Made by a program: the position numbers and the translations under genes. Below are positions 9,170 through 20,395 of a stretch of 64,000 nucleotides of DNA, piece by piece. Positions within the stretch are counted from its first letter, which is position 1. Each line of letters opens with the position of its first letter. Source of the stretch: Anodontia alba (Eukaryota; Mollusca; Bivalvia; Lucinida; Lucinidae); assembly GCA_964016985.1 (NCBI GenBank), contig OZ024830.1, positions 19,058,387 through 19,122,386 of the forward strand. The letters are read 5' to 3'. The notes beneath the pieces are model-generated. The model ran no database searches. It saw only the letters and a list, made by a program, of their open reading frames with translations, and was not told the origin of the DNA.

Positions 9170-12100
9170 TACTACCAACTATATGCTTGTCTTACAAAAT
9201 TGTGATTCTGTCTACTAAATAATATTGTGACAAATTACACTTATATCTATTGATCTCAAGCACTCCACTTTGAATAATCATGGATATGTTATGATTATAC
9301 CTCTCAAAAATTATACTGTAAAAGATTGCATTACATTTAATGTTTCACAATCTATAATTCTGGCTGAGTTGTGACTATGTCTACCATGTCTACACAAAAA
9401 ATACTATCAGTTGCTTATGCTCAGTGTTCTACTGTTTAAAATTCTGGTCATGTTATCATTACATCTCCTTTTTTCCATAGATCCTAGCAAGGCATTTTTT
9501 CAACCAAAAATTGTTGCTATTTTCCTTATTTCTCCACAAAAACTTATTTTGTGAGAACTCATTAGAAGCATCTCTCTGAGGCATTCTAATGAGTACCCAC
9601 ATCAAAAGCTTTTTACAGAAATAAGAAAAATGTTTCCTGATACTTGTTATCTGAAGCCAAGCTCCCGCAAATATACCATTGCAAACAATACTGTACTTAC
9701 ATTGAGTGTTCCACTGTCTATAATTCTGGTTGTATTATGATAATGTCCACCACAAATATACCGTTGATGGCTATACTTACATTTAAAGTTCCACAGTCTA
9801 TAATTTTGACCATGTTATGACTATACATATTATAAATATACCATTGTAGGCTGTACTTACATTAAATGTTCCACAGTCTATAAATCTGGCAATATTATGA
9901 TTATGCCAACCACAAATATACAATTGTAGACTATACTTACATTTAATGTTCCATGGTAATTCTGTAATTCTGGCCATGTTATGATAATGCCCCCCACAAA
10001 TATACCATTATAGACTATACTTACTTTTAGTGTTGCATGATCTATAATTCTGGCCATGTTATGATTATGCCCACCACAAATATACCATTATAGACTATAC
10101 TTACTTTTAGTGTTGCATGATCTACAATTCTAGCCATGTTATGATTATGCCCCCCACAAATATACCATTATAGACTATACTTACTTTTAGTGTTGCATGA
10201 TCTATAATTCTGGCCAGGTTATGATTATGCCCACCACAAATATACCATTATAGACTATACTTACTTTTAGTGTTGCATGATCTACAATTCTGGCCATGTT
10301 ATGATTATGCCCACCACAAATATACCATTGTAGGCTATACTTACATTTAGTGTCCCATGGTCTGTAATTCTGGCCATGTTATGATTATGCCCACCACAAA
10401 TATACCATTGTAGGCTATACTTACTTTTAGTGTTGCATGATCTATAATTCTGGCCATGTTATGATTATGCCCACCACAAATATACCATTATAGACTATAC
10501 TTACTTTTAGTGTTGCATGATCTACAATTCTGGCCATGTTATGATTATGCCCCCCACAAATATACCATAGTAGGCTATACTTACTTTTAGTGTTGCATGA
10601 TCTATAATTCTGGCCGTGTTATGATTATGCCCACCACAAATATACCATTGTAGGCTATACTTACTTTTAGTGTTCCATGGTCTGTAATTCTGGCCATGTT
10701 ATGATAATGCCCCCCACAAATATACCATTATAGACTATACTTACTTTTAGTGTTGCATGATCTATAATTCTGGCCATGTTATGATTATGCCCACCACAAA
10801 TATACCATTATAGACTATACTTACTTTTAGTGTTGCATGATCTATAATTCTGGCCATGTTATGATTATGCCCACCACAAATATACCATTATAGACTATAC
10901 TTACTTTTAGTGTTGCATGATCTACAATTCTGGCCATGTTATGATTATGCCCACCACAAATATACCATTGTAGGCTATACTTACATTTAGTGTCCCATGG
11001 TCTGTAATTCTGGCCATGTTATGATTATGCCCACCACAAATATACCATTGTAGGCTATACTTACATTTAGTGTCCCATGGTCTATAATTCTAGCCATGTT
11101 ATGATTATGCCCACCACAAATATACCATTGTAGGCTATACTTACATTTAGTGTTCCATGGTCTGTAATTATGGCCATGTTATGATTATGCCCACCACAAA
11201 TATACCATTGTAGGCTATACTTACATTTAGTGTTCCATGGTCTGTAATTCTGCATATGTTATGATTATGTCCACCACAAATATACCATTGTAGGCTATAC
11301 TTACATTTAGTGTTCCATGGTCTGTAATTCTGGCCATGTTATTATTATGCCCACCACAAATATAACATTGTAAGCTATACTTACATTTAGTGTCCCATGG
11401 TCTGTAATTCTGGCCATGTTATGATTATGCCCACCACAAATATAACATTGTAGGCTATACTTACATTTAGTGTTCCATGGTCTGTAATTCTGCCCATGTT
11501 ATGATTATGATCACCATAAATATACCATTGTAGGCTATACATACATTTAGTGTTCCATGGTCTGTAATTCTGCCCATGTTATGATTATGCCGATCACAAA
11601 TATACCATTGTAGGCTATACATACATTGAGTGTTCAATGGTCTGTAATTCTGCATATGTTATGATTATGTCCACCACAAATATACCATTGTAGGCAATAC
11701 ATACATTTAGTGTTCCATGGTCTGTAATTCTGCATATGTTATGATTATGCCCACCACAAATATACCATTGTAGGCTATACTTACATTTAGTGTTCCATGG
11801 TCTGTAATTCTGGCCATGTTATGATTATGCCCATCACAAATATAACATTGTAAGCTATACTTACATTTAGTGTTCCATGGTCTGTAATTCTGCCCATGTT
11901 ATGATTATGTCCACCACAAATATACCATTGTAGGCTATACATACATTGAGTGTTCCATGGTCTGTAATTCTGCATATGTTATGATTATGTCCACCACAAA
12001 TATACCATTGTAGGCTATACTTACATTTAGTGTTCCATGGTCTGTAATTCTGCATATGTTATGATTATGCCCACCACAAATAAACCATTTTAGGCTATAC

Positions 12101-13144
12101 TTACATTTAGTGTTCCATGGTCTGTAATTCTGCATATGTTATGATTATGCCCACCACAAATATATCATTGTAGGCTATACTTACATTTAGTGTTCAATAG
12201 TCCATAAGTCTGCCCATGTTATGATTATGCCCCCCACAAATATACCAATGTAGGCTATACTTACATTTAGTGTTCCATGGTCTGTAATTCTGCCCATGTT
12301 ATGATTATGCCCACCACAAATATAACATTGTAGGCTATACATACATTTAGTGTCCCATGGTCTGTAATTCTGGCCATGTTATGATTATGTCCACCACAAA
12401 TATAACATTGTAGACTATACTTACATTTAGTGTTCCATGGTCTGTAATTCTGCCCATGTTATGATTATGCCCACCACAAATATACCATTGTAGGCTATAC
12501 ATACATTTAGTGTTCCATGGTCTGTAATGCTGCCCATGTTATGATTATGCCCACCACAAATATAACAGTGTAGGCTATACTTACATTTAGTGTTCCATGG
12601 TCTATAATTCTGGCCATGTTATGATTATGATCACCATAAATATACCATTGTAGACTATACTTATATTTAGTGTTCCATGGTCTATAATTCTGGCAATGTT
12701 ATGGATATGTCCACTAAAAATATGCTATTGTAGGCTATACGTACATTTAGTGTTCCATGGTCTATAATTCTAGCCATGTTATGATTAAGACCACATCAAA
12801 TATACCATATTAGGCTACACATACATTTAGTGTTACATGGACTATTTAATTCTGACCATGTTAGGACATTACCCATAATAAATATACCATTGTAGGCTAA
12901 CTTACATTTAATGTTCCATGGTCTATAATTCTAGCCAAGTTAAGATTATATCTACCATAAATATACCATAGTAGGCTAAACTGACTTTTATCGTACCACG
13001 GTCTATAATTTTGGCCATATTATGATTAAGCACACCACAAATATACCATTGTGTGCTAACTTACATTTAATGCTCCACGGTTTATAATTCTGGGCATGTT
13101 ATGATTATACCTACCATAAATATACCACAGTAGGCTATACTTAC
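9170..13144 (-). repeat. 80-bp tandem array derived from an exon-intron junction
   Basis: About 45-48 units of 80 bp fill the last intron of the WD40 gene. On the minus strand a unit reads TATTTGTGGTGGGCA..., then CATGGCCAGAATTA..., then GTAAGTATAGCC. These are the last 58 nt of the adjacent exon (13145-13202) plus the first 22 nt of its intron, including the GTAAGT donor. From about 10001 to 12840 the register is exact with no indels. Units below 10000 and above 12840 are diverged. Two subtypes cluster: 'gttgcatga' units mainly 10020-10960 and 'gttccatgg' units further right. Because 80 is not a multiple of three, read-through changes frame and soon hits a stop (13082-13084). Open frames reported inside the array are by-products of repetition. 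Confidence 0.95.
9480..9655. mobile_element. GTACTC-family element inserted in the array's degenerate end
   Basis: 'TTTCTCCACAAAAACTTAT', stem 'CATTAGAAGCATCTC' / 'GAGGCATTCTAATGAG' and 'AGAAATAAGAAAAATG' interrupt degenerate 80-bp units, which resume near 9665. Confidence 0.7.
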
Positions 13145-13303
13145 ATTTAATGTTCCACGGTCTATAATTCTGGCCATATTATGATTGTGCCCACCACAAA
13201 TAATACTGTCCTCTCCTAGCCACTGGCAACAGTAAACTTGAGAATTATTTAATGGCTCAGGGGGAATATCTTTTATCTTCTTAGCTGTTATAAAGTCCCA
13301 AAT
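13145..13303 (-). CDS. WD40-repeat protein, penultimate exon (159 nt)
   Basis: Acceptor CTGTTTTCATGTCTTCAG, donor AAAT|GTAAGTAT, phase 0 at both ends, 53 codons. The peptide opens IWDFITAKKIKDI, completing a WD dipeptide begun in the previous exon. It continues to SQVYCCQWLGEDSIICGG and NMARIIDRGTLN, a normal WD40 blade (inner strand hydrophobics, GGH, then a D-R turn). Its final 58 nt are the progenitor of the adjacent 80-bp array. Confidence 0.88.
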
Positions 13304-13374
13304 CTGAAGACATGAAAACAGTTCAGTGTGTCGAGAAAAGTTACCAACACAGATAAGGATACTGTCATACAGGC

Positions 13375-13376
<2 letters not shown>

Positions 13377-13451
<75 letters not shown>
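13377..13451. repeat. (AC)n microsatellite
   Basis: About 37 uninterrupted AC/GT dinucleotides in the intron just upstream (minus strand) of the exon at 13145-13303. The Cys-Val and Thr-His runs it encodes are not protein. Confidence 0.97.
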
Positions 13452-13454
<3 letters not shown>

Positions 13455-13486
13455 GATCACCTTTTTGTGGAAGAGTTGTCAATGGT

Positions 13487-13708
13487 TTGTAACATAAACT
13501 CTTGTCATGCTGATTACATTAAGATGCCACACCTTCTTCTAATTGTCAGCCAATCAGATTACTCAATCCAGATTGTTGGTACAAAGTCACATACTAATGA
13601 TAAACAGTGCAGATCCAGATCACTTAGCTTCTCCAGAAGCCAAGTGATCTGGATCTACACTATTTGCAAAGGCAGGGTATATCCGGATTCAGCAGGACCA
13701 GGGTTAAT
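13487..13708 (+). mobile_element. Family A TTAA element, copy A2
   Basis: Left end CTCTTGTCATGCTGA (diverged), right end TTCAGCAGGACCAGGGTTAA. The hairpin 'AGTGCAGATCC' ... 'GGATCTACACT' has a modified tip, CTTAGCTTCTCCAGAAGCCAAG. Confidence 0.75.
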
Positions 13709-13944
13709 GGTGCCCATCATGGTTAGATTAATCTTTCTTTTGGTGCCATTGGTAGGCTATGTTCTGTGATTGTGGCACTTCCTGGACATCCTCCTTACTA
13801 TTTTGATACTTCATACAAACTGTTACCCTAGTATAAAAATTCAACAAATCACTGCTGAAAAGTCTACCCATCATGCTAGGTGTTAATTAGATAAGATATC
13901 ATTCAGTTTACATGATGGAACAGTCCACTAAGATATACAATACA

Positions 13945-14158
13945 ACCTCTTTATAACACGGTTCATTATAACATGGTTTTGGATATAACACGGTTCAAAG
14001 ATGGATCCCAAAAATGTATAGATTATATTGAAAAATGACCATAAAATGGTCATTTTTCAATATAATCTATACATTTTTGTTTGGATATAACACGGTTGTT
14101 TAACTAGCACGGTTTATGCTATGGACCCCAACAATAGTGTCATAAAAAGGTTGTGGTG
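13945..14158 (+). mobile_element. Family E hairpin element, intact
   Basis: Outer inverse ends ACAACCTCTTTATAACAC and ATAAAAAGGTTGTGGTGT. The perfect inner stem 'AAAAATGTATAGATTATATT' is mirrored around 14040-14053. Direct 'TATAACACGGTT' repeats. Reference copy for the broken one at 1150. Confidence 0.8.
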
Positions 14159-14569
14159 TATCAGCATTAATGGGTGACAAGTTCATTTATCTAGGACCTT
14201 AATGCTTTTGAAGGACTGTTAGTAAATTTTGATCCTAAAAAGATTCTCCCTACTCCCCCTTGGCAAATTCAGCAGATGATAAATTGGTTATGTTTTTCAT
14301 TTTTCACAGAAAACAGTTTTTAGTATTTCAAAATGTCAACCCCCTTAGATTTCGTAAAAATAGAGTAAATATTTCAAAATGTCGTCTAAAGTTTTTACTC
14401 ATCATGCTAAGTATTAACTATATAACGGATCATTCAGTTTTGAATGAAGTAAGAGTCCACTGAAGATTATTGTCATTCATTAATAAGTAAAAAAATCATT
14501 TTTGCTTTTGAAGCCTCACATGTAAATTACCATTTAAACCTGCTCAATCCTAAAATGAATTTACAAAAC

Positions 14570-14855
14570 CATCACGAAAACACACCTATATAATTTTGAC
14601 CCCCTTAAACCCCACTTTTATATAGTAAAACTGGGGTTTACAGGGGTATACATTATTTTTATTATTTTGCTAAAAAAACATAGATTATGGGTACTCGTTA
14701 GAACCGCCTCGCCGAGGCGGTTCTAACGAGTACCCACAATCTATGTTTTGAGAAAAAATATGAAAAATATCAGAATTTTTTATCTGAAAATTTTCCTTTT
14801 TTTGGTTGTAAAATTTTCAATATATTTGAATAGGCGTGTTTTCATAATGCTCCGT
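14570..14855 (+). mobile_element. Family D' hairpin element, copy 2
   Basis: Nearly identical to 5612-5900 over the whole length, including 'CCCCACTTTTATATAG', the stem 'GAACCGCCTCGCCGAGGCGG' and the tail 'TATTTGAATAGGCG'. Lies just 11 nt from the donor of the 14867 exon. Confidence 0.85.
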
Positions 14856-14866
14856 ACGATAATTAC

Positions 14867-14966
14867 CTGCAATGCTGTATCCATTCGCCAAGACCCTGTA
14901 AGGATATGATTGTACCTAGCATCTATATCAATGGCATCTCCACAGATGTGTGGACCACTTATATGC
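14867..14966 (-). CDS. WD40-repeat protein, exon (100 nt)
   Basis: Acceptor ...CATTTTATAATCTTATTTCAG-type sequence followed by G, and donor CAG|GTAATT. The peptide is HISGPHICGDAIDIDARYNH then ILTGSWRMDTALQ. The first base completes the AG|G arginine codon split with the 32-nt exon. It ends in phase 0, so LQ joins to IWDF of the next exon to give the classic TALQIWD end of a WD blade. Human WD proteins usually have GH then WD about 25-30 residues apart, and this fits. Confidence 0.88.
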
Positions 14967-15109
14967 CTGAAATAAGATTATAAAATGGCTTAAAAAGGCC
15001 ATTTACACAAAAAGACTTTTTTTATTTTCTACTGTATGCTGTATTTTTAAATCGTGTTTATTCATTCTTAATTTGCCATATGAATTTCATTTGATTCAGA
15101 TGAAAGAAA

Positions 15110-15560
15110 CAAATAAAAACCTAAAAGGATAATACCCCGCCATTATTGTGTCGTGGGCAGATAGCTCTGTCAAAAATTGACAAAATTTGTCCATTAGCAT
15201 TCCCAAACCAGATCTCCTTAATATCAATGCATGTAATAAGTTTGGTTAAAATCAAGTTATCGTCCAGAAACGAAAATATTGGCTTGTCTCGGGCAGATAA
15301 TTCTGTCAAAATTATGAAATATATCCATTAGCAATCCCAAACCAGATCTCCAAAATATCTATGCACATACCAAGTTTGGTGAAAATCCATTGATGTTTAC
15401 TCAAGTTATCATCCAGAAACGAAATACGGATGGACGGATGAATGGATGTATGACTGACAGACAGACAAACAGACACATGGACGTCCAACGTGAAGCCATA
15501 ATACCCTGCCGATATTGTGTGGCAGAGAATAAAAACATAAAAACTGTAAATAATTGTCAA
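15110..15560. mobile_element. Pearl-like tandem-repeat element, two core units
   Basis: Two units of about 130-165 bp share 'CATTAGCA.TCCCAAACCAG', 'AGTTATC.TCCAGAAACGAA' and 'GGCAGATA.(C/T)TCTGTCAAAA'. They are followed by ACGG/GACA-type simple sequence (15425-15485). Short frames inside are not convincing genes. Confidence 0.6.
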
Positions 15561-15649
15561 AATTAGCCAAATAACAATCCCATGTGAGATGGGGTTCTAG
15601 TGTCATGCCACAAAATAATAAAGACTAAAACTTATAATCATGTACTAAC

Positions 15650-15681
15650 CTTTGAGCATGGATGAGTCTGTCATCCCAATA
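15650..15681 (-). CDS. WD40-repeat protein, 32-nt microexon
   Basis: Acceptor TTTTTTTTCAG, exon, donor AAAG|GTTAGT. It encodes YWDDRLIHAQ plus two bases of an Arg codon. Joined to the flanking exons it gives SGGWDNTVQYWDDR, a textbook WD-repeat end, so the exon is required for the propeller. Its small size means automatic gene finders may skip it. Confidence 0.85.
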
Positions 15682-15847
15682 CTGAAAAAAAAGACAAAAA
15701 AATATATATACCTAAATATATTGTATTATATATAAAGGTTAATTTTCATTATCAACATATTTGTCACAAGAAAATAACTTCAAAAGAATCAGAACAGATG
15801 CAATTATCAATGAAGTGAAAAATAGGGATTTCTTAGTTAATTTGTTT

Positions 15848-16144
15848 ATTCATTTGTGTTTGTTGAGGTTTTATGGCCCTCTCAACCAAACCCGGTCATG
15901 TTGAGCATGGTCAATTTACCTTACCACATGTTTACTAGGCAGGCTTAGTCCTCTAAGTGGTATTGTGCACATTCTTTCACCAGAAACAGACAACTGCCCT
16001 TCTTGAATCTGGGAAGGGAAAGAATGACCATAGAAAATACTTCATGATCAATCTCCACGAAAGAATGTTGCGACCCGGCAGGGGTCAAACCCACAATCTC
16101 CTGATCACCAGTCTGATGCGCATCCAAATGAGCCACCTAGGCTC
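15848..16144 (-). mobile_element. SINE family 1 (tRNA-derived)
   Basis: Minus-strand head GAGCCTAGGTGGCTCATTTGG with B-box GTGGGTTTGACCCC, body, and tail GGCCATAAAACCTCAAC. Diverged copy in the intron upstream of the microexon. Confidence 0.75.
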
Positions 16145-16213
16145 AGTTATTTTCTACAATTCACAGTTTGATGATATGATTGCAGTAACTTGTGAATTAT
16201 TTCAGTGTCAGGA

Positions 16214-16553
16214 CTACAGTCGAACTTCGTTATCTCGAACTCGCTTATTTCGAATTACCGCTTAGCTCGAAGTGAAAATCTGGTCCCTGTTTTAACATGA
16301 AACTATGACAACAGAACAAAATAATGTGGAAAAGAGGAGAAATTGCTCCTAAGGAGCAATTTCTCCTCTTTTCCACATTATTTTGTATATATATTTCTAA
16401 CTTCAGGAATCAAATTACATGTTAATTTGTTAAATGTGGTTGTTCAATATATTGTTTTCCTCATTCTCTCAACTCTGATGTGTCGAAGTACGGATATCTC
16501 GAAGTGTTTGAGTGAGTCCCTTGGAATTCGAGATAACAGGAGTCGATTGTATT
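16214..16553. mobile_element. Family F element with TACAGTCGAAC termini
   Basis: Inverse ends TACAGTCGAACTTCGTTATC and CGAGATAACAGGAGTCGATTG. A perfect central stem GAAAAGAGGAGAAATTGCTCC mirrors around 16353. No ORF of note; a non-autonomous DNA transposon by structure. Confidence 0.8.
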
Positions 16554-17178
16554 TTTATAGACTTCTCATATTATTGTGTTTCATCTTGACATCCTTGGAT
16601 GCCAAAAGGGACATAAACCTGACCAAATGAAAGACGTTACCATAATGTCATGAAACTGTTGATGTTTCCTCATGAAATAGCCAATGATGCTAATGAACAT
16701 ATTGAATAATACTGTTGATTATTCTCCAGTATAGTTTAAAACCATTCACTATACTTCAATCCTGTTTCAAACAGCAAACAACACCCATTTATTTTATGCC
16801 ATCTATTTTCAAATGAGACAACTTTCTGATGATAAATGTTGACACTATCAGGGATAAGAAATTCAGAAAATGAGTTGGCTATTGTAATCATAGCAAAGCT
16901 TGTTTATTTCTTGAGGATCTCCAAATCAACTATGGTTTTCCTCCAAGTGCATAATGACAATGGTTGAAAGCAGAGTTACAGTGAATGTCTGATGCTATTT
17001 TAAATACTGTTATATGCAAATAGTCTCCGTGAAACAGTTTGGATACTGCTGTATTCAAATGGTCTCAGAGACAATTTGAATACCATTATATTCAAATGGT
17101 CTTGGTGAGATGATTTCAGTAGTTTTAATAACTATATAATTTCTATATCTTCTTTGTGTTTCATAATACAAACATGTA
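16554..17178. other. Intron sequence, no gene seen
   Basis: AT-rich. Around 17040-17105 a motif 'ATTCAAATGGTCT' occurs twice with an inverse partner, a decayed hairpin element. Nothing coding. Confidence 0.5.
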
Positions 17179-17392
17179 TTAACCCTTGTCCTGCTGAACC
17201 CGGATCTGTCCTGTCTTTGCAAACAGTGTAGATCCAGATCAGTTGGCTTCTGAAGAAGCCAACTGATCTGGATCTGCACTGTTTGCCATTAAGTATGTGA
17301 ATTTATATCAACAATCTGGATTAAGTAATCTGATTGGCTGAAAATTAGAAATTGGTGTGGTATCTTAATTTATTCAGCAGGACAAGGGTTAA
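17179..17392 (-). mobile_element. Family A TTAA element, copy A3
   Basis: TTAA-flanked with termini CCCTTGTCCTGCTGAA / CAGCAGGACAAGGG. It is reversed relative to A1: the 'CTGATTGGCTGAAAATTAG' arm is on the right. Hairpin tip 'GGCTTCTGAAGAAGCC'. Confidence 0.88.
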
Positions 17393-17619
17393 TATACAAA
17401 TGCTGTTATAACCGGGACTGAAAGTTATATTTATAATATTGGTGATCAGTGTACATGTTCATTCTATATTCATTGCATATGGCTAGTGTCTGCATATATA
17501 CAGCATGTCAAGTGCCTGTCTAATCTTTTGTCCTGTTTTCATTATGTGCTGTCTTTGTAAATTTTATGTGGCGTTATGGTTATACGTGTTTGTATGTTTT
17601 TTATAGGATGCCCTTTTTT

Positions 17620-17925
17620 GACTGATGTCAACTAAAGGAATATTATCTTTACATGTGAGGATGTTGTATATCTAAAACTCACCCCTGCAATATCAAGAAA
17701 ACAAAATATTTAGGGATAGTTTAGGGAAATTTTCTTATTTTATCAAGAAAATGCATGTTGTGTGTACTCATTTGTCAACATATCATTATTTTATAGAGAT
17801 CAAAAAGACATCCCTAAATTATTCCATTTGCATCCTGACCTGGCACCATACTTTACCCTCATTGTCTAGAACAAATTTCCATTGTCCCAAGGATGTTTGA
17901 GCCATTGAAGTTTGACTGTATATAA
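17620..17925. mobile_element. Family G element, one stem arm missing
   Basis: Shares 'TTATCAAGAAAATGCATGTTG', 'AAAGACATCCCTAAA' and 'GAAGTTTGACTGTATAT' with the better-preserved copy at 20525-20930. Confidence 0.5.
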
Positions 17926-17951
17926 GAGTGACACTAAAAGCTATGTCTTAC

Positions 17952-18060
17952 CTGGACAGTATTATCCCAGCCTCCTGAGAGAAAGACATGTGGTATAGTA
18001 GGGTGATACTGTAAGGCAAATACTCGACACTTGTGACCATCCATATTATCTCTAGAATCA
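17952..18060 (-). CDS. WD40-repeat protein, exon (109 nt)
   Basis: Acceptor AATTGTTTCAG and donor CCAG|GTAAGA. The first base completes a Ser codon split from the 21591 exon. The peptide DSRDNMDGHKCRVFALQYHP and then IPHVFLSGGWDNTVQ includes the GH...GGWD signature of a WD40 blade. It ends in phase 0 and joins the 32-nt exon. Confidence 0.9.
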
Positions 18061-18224
18061 CTGAAACAATTAGTGGATTTTTTAGTACAATATTCACCCT
18101 GCTTTAAACATACATACACTATATTTGACCTAATTACTGCACCATGTGCTTAGGTTTTTCAAAATGACTGGGAAAACTTGAGGTAAAATATGAAGCCATC
18201 TATACTAAGGGTACACTTAAAAAA

Positions 18225-18440
18225 ATATCTTACCTAACGATGCTTATGCAAAGTTTTTGTGTTGTTGTTTTTCTTTCTTTCTGATTTTCTTTATAAAAGA
18301 ATATGTTGTGGGTACTCATTTGAACTGCTTCGGCAACTTGATGTAGTTCAAATGGGTACCCACAATATATGCCTTTATACAGAAATAGACAAAAAGTACA
18401 CTGGCTGTAAACTGAAGATTACTGATTTGCTTGACTATGC
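18225..18440. mobile_element. GTACTC-family hairpin element
   Basis: Arms 'GTTGTGGGTACTCATTTGAA' and 'TTCAAATGGGTACCCAC' surround 'CTGCTTCGGCAACTTGATG'. The flanks are diverged from the other family members. Confidence 0.55.
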
Positions 18441-18529
18441 ACTTATAGGGGTATGTTCCTTAATTAGGCTGAATACGGTATTTCACTTTGATAGGGTAAC
18501 ACTCAATATTACCTTCATGTTACCATATT

Positions 18530-18665
18530 TGCTGTATTTACCCTAGGTACTGGGACACCTAAACTCCTTACCACACTTGTGCTAAACTTTGAACAAGTTG
18601 ATTAGAGAACTCGTAAATGTGTAAAAACTGCTGGAGGAGTTACAAACAGTGTAGACCCTAAATAT
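18530..18665 (+). mobile_element. Family K element, left part only
   Basis: 'TGTATTTACCCTAGGTACTGG', 'CTCCTTACCACACTTGTGC' and 'AACTGCTGGAGGAGTTAC', then 'AAACAGTGTAGACCC', where it stops before the return arm. Confidence 0.5.
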
Positions 18666-18972
18666 TTAGACAGACATGCCTGATAAAATAATGAAGACTA
18701 AGATCGAACAGCTAAAACTGCAGTTTATTAGTATCTACACTTTTTTGTCATTCAGCCACCACCTTTTAAACATATCATCAAATAAATATATCATATCTAT
18801 TCTAATATAAGCCCCCTCTCCACTAAAAGCCCCCTCCTACTTTTCTAGGAGAAAACTGTTACTAAACACATGCAAAACTAAATTTAGACCATCAAAATAC
18901 TTATTATACTTGGCCCAAATTTGGACTCAGTACTGTCATTTTAGCAGCAATGAATTGCCATTGCTCTGGGAT

Positions 18973-19303
18973 GTATATTAGAATTTTTGTTTGTGTTGAG
19001 GTTTTACGGCCCAGTCAACCCAATGGGGTCATGTTGAGCACGGTCAGTTTACCTAACCACACGTTTACTGGGCAGGCTTAGTCCTCGAAGCGGTTAACCA
19101 GTATTGTGCACATTCTTTCGCCAGAAACTGACAACTGCCCTTCTTGAATCAGCGGAAGGGAGAGAATGACCGTAGAAAATATTTCATGATCAATCTCCAC
19201 GAAAGAATGTTGCCGACCTCGGCGGGGGTTGAACCCGCGACCTCCTGGTCTCCAGTCGGACAGCGCATCCAACTGAGCCACCGAGGCCGGCGTATATTAG
19301 AAT
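18973..19303 (-). mobile_element. SINE family 1 with intact 12-bp target-site duplication
   Basis: The element at 18985-19291 is flanked by GTATATTAGAAT at 18973-18984 and 19292-19303, direct proof of retrotransposition. Minus-strand head GCCGGCCTCGGTGGCTCAG with B-box GGGTTCAACCCC, body, and 3' tail ending CCTCAACACAAAC and a short A run. Least diverged copy in the window. Confidence 0.92.
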
Positions 19304-19674
19304 AAATGCGGTACTAGCCTAAGTGGATGTACAGTTTGACTGATGTCAGACTTTTACCTTTTTGCTCATTTTATAAAAATAAACAAGAAACAATATGAAC
19401 TGTGTCATGAGAAAAAGTCTCTTCAGATATTCCATGAAACCTTTCAGAGCACATGCCTGGCTCCTCGAGATTACAGATCTAGAAGTTTGGCTGAACTTTC
19501 CCGGTTGCCAACCACTTACCTGGTGAGACTGTGTGTATGTGTAGGCTTACCTGAGCCTTTGCTGTTTGCATACACAATAACGTTTTTTTTTTTCCAATGA
19601 TGCAGCTCATATTCAAACACCCATAGACCAATCCCAACTAACGTGTGAGCTGCATTATCATTAACTGGTATGGT
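19304..19674. other. Intron sequence, no gene seen
   Basis: A T-run (19584-19593) and ordinary AT-rich sequence. An 85-codon frame at 19343-19600 has no motif. Confidence 0.45.
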
Positions 19675-19882
19675 AAATGTCCTAAAATTTCACACTACTC
19701 TATAGTATTTTGGGCTAACTTTTATTTTTCATATATCTGTTTCTTAAAATACTTAGTAGAATGGCAAACCATGTAGAACCTGATCAGATTCAGGAGCAGT
19801 CTGGTCAGGGTCTGCACTGTTTGCAAAAATTATGTCATTTTGTCAGTCACTTTTGTGTTCAAAATTTTAGGACATTTACCAT
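19675..19882 (+). mobile_element. Family L hairpin element
   Basis: Ends 'TGGTAAATGTCCTAAAATTT' and the inverse 'AAATTTTAGGACATTTACCA'. The core hairpin of the CAAACAGTG type is at 19770-19823, with tip 'ATTCAGGAGCAGTCTGG'. Confidence 0.7.
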
Positions 19883-20186
19883 ATTATCAGTTTTCTGCTA
19901 AACTGAGCAAAGCTCCAAATAAACCCATGAATAGAGGCATGGGGATCTAGAGTTCCAAAATCCTTAATCGATAAAGTAAAGCAAAACTGGTAAATTAACA
20001 AACAGGAAATACAAACTTTCAGTAACCGAAGGTAAATGAGGCAATCTTTCCATAGAATGCAAATGGGGTGATTGATAAGTTTGTGACCTAAGGCAGAACA
20101 TCAGCTACTCCGTTTAACTGAATCTGAGTACTGGTCAAAGGTCCTGCTTTGAAATATGAATTTATGTAGTGGGAAGGAATAGTAGA

Positions 20187-20395
20187 TTAACCCTTGTCCT
20201 GCTGAATAAATTAAGTTGCCACACCCTTTTCAAATTTTCAGCCAATCAGATTACTTGATCCAGATTGTTGATATAAATTCATATACTGAATGGCAAATAG
20301 TGCAGATCCAGATCAGTTGGCTTCTTAGAAGCCAACTGATCTGGATCTACACTGTAAAGGCAGGGTATATCCGGGCTCAGCAGGATAAGGGTTAA
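20187..20395 (+). mobile_element. Family A TTAA element, copy A4
   Basis: TTAA at both ends, termini CCCTTGTCCTGCTGAA / CTCAGCAGGATAAGGG. Stem 'CAGATCCAGATCAGTTGGC' with its mirror. Confidence 0.88.

Noticed and set aside
11467..12135. Several minus-strand frames of 62-66 codons starting MQNYRPWNT
   Set aside because: They are the 80-bp array read in rotating frames; each begins in an equivalent unit position and ends when the frame rotates to a stop.
9170..13144. CRISPR-like array because of regular 80-bp units
   Set aside because: No distinct spacers: the whole unit repeats, it derives from an adjacent exon, and the genome is animal.
13082..13482. Cys-Val and Thr-His repeat proteins
   Set aside because: Translation of the (AC)n microsatellite. 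The genuine exon begins only at 13303, after its AG.
18985..19291. Functional tRNA gene (GGTGGCTCAGTTGG, GGGTTCAACCCC)
   Set aside because: Only the A and B boxes are tRNA-like; the body and target-site duplications show a SINE.
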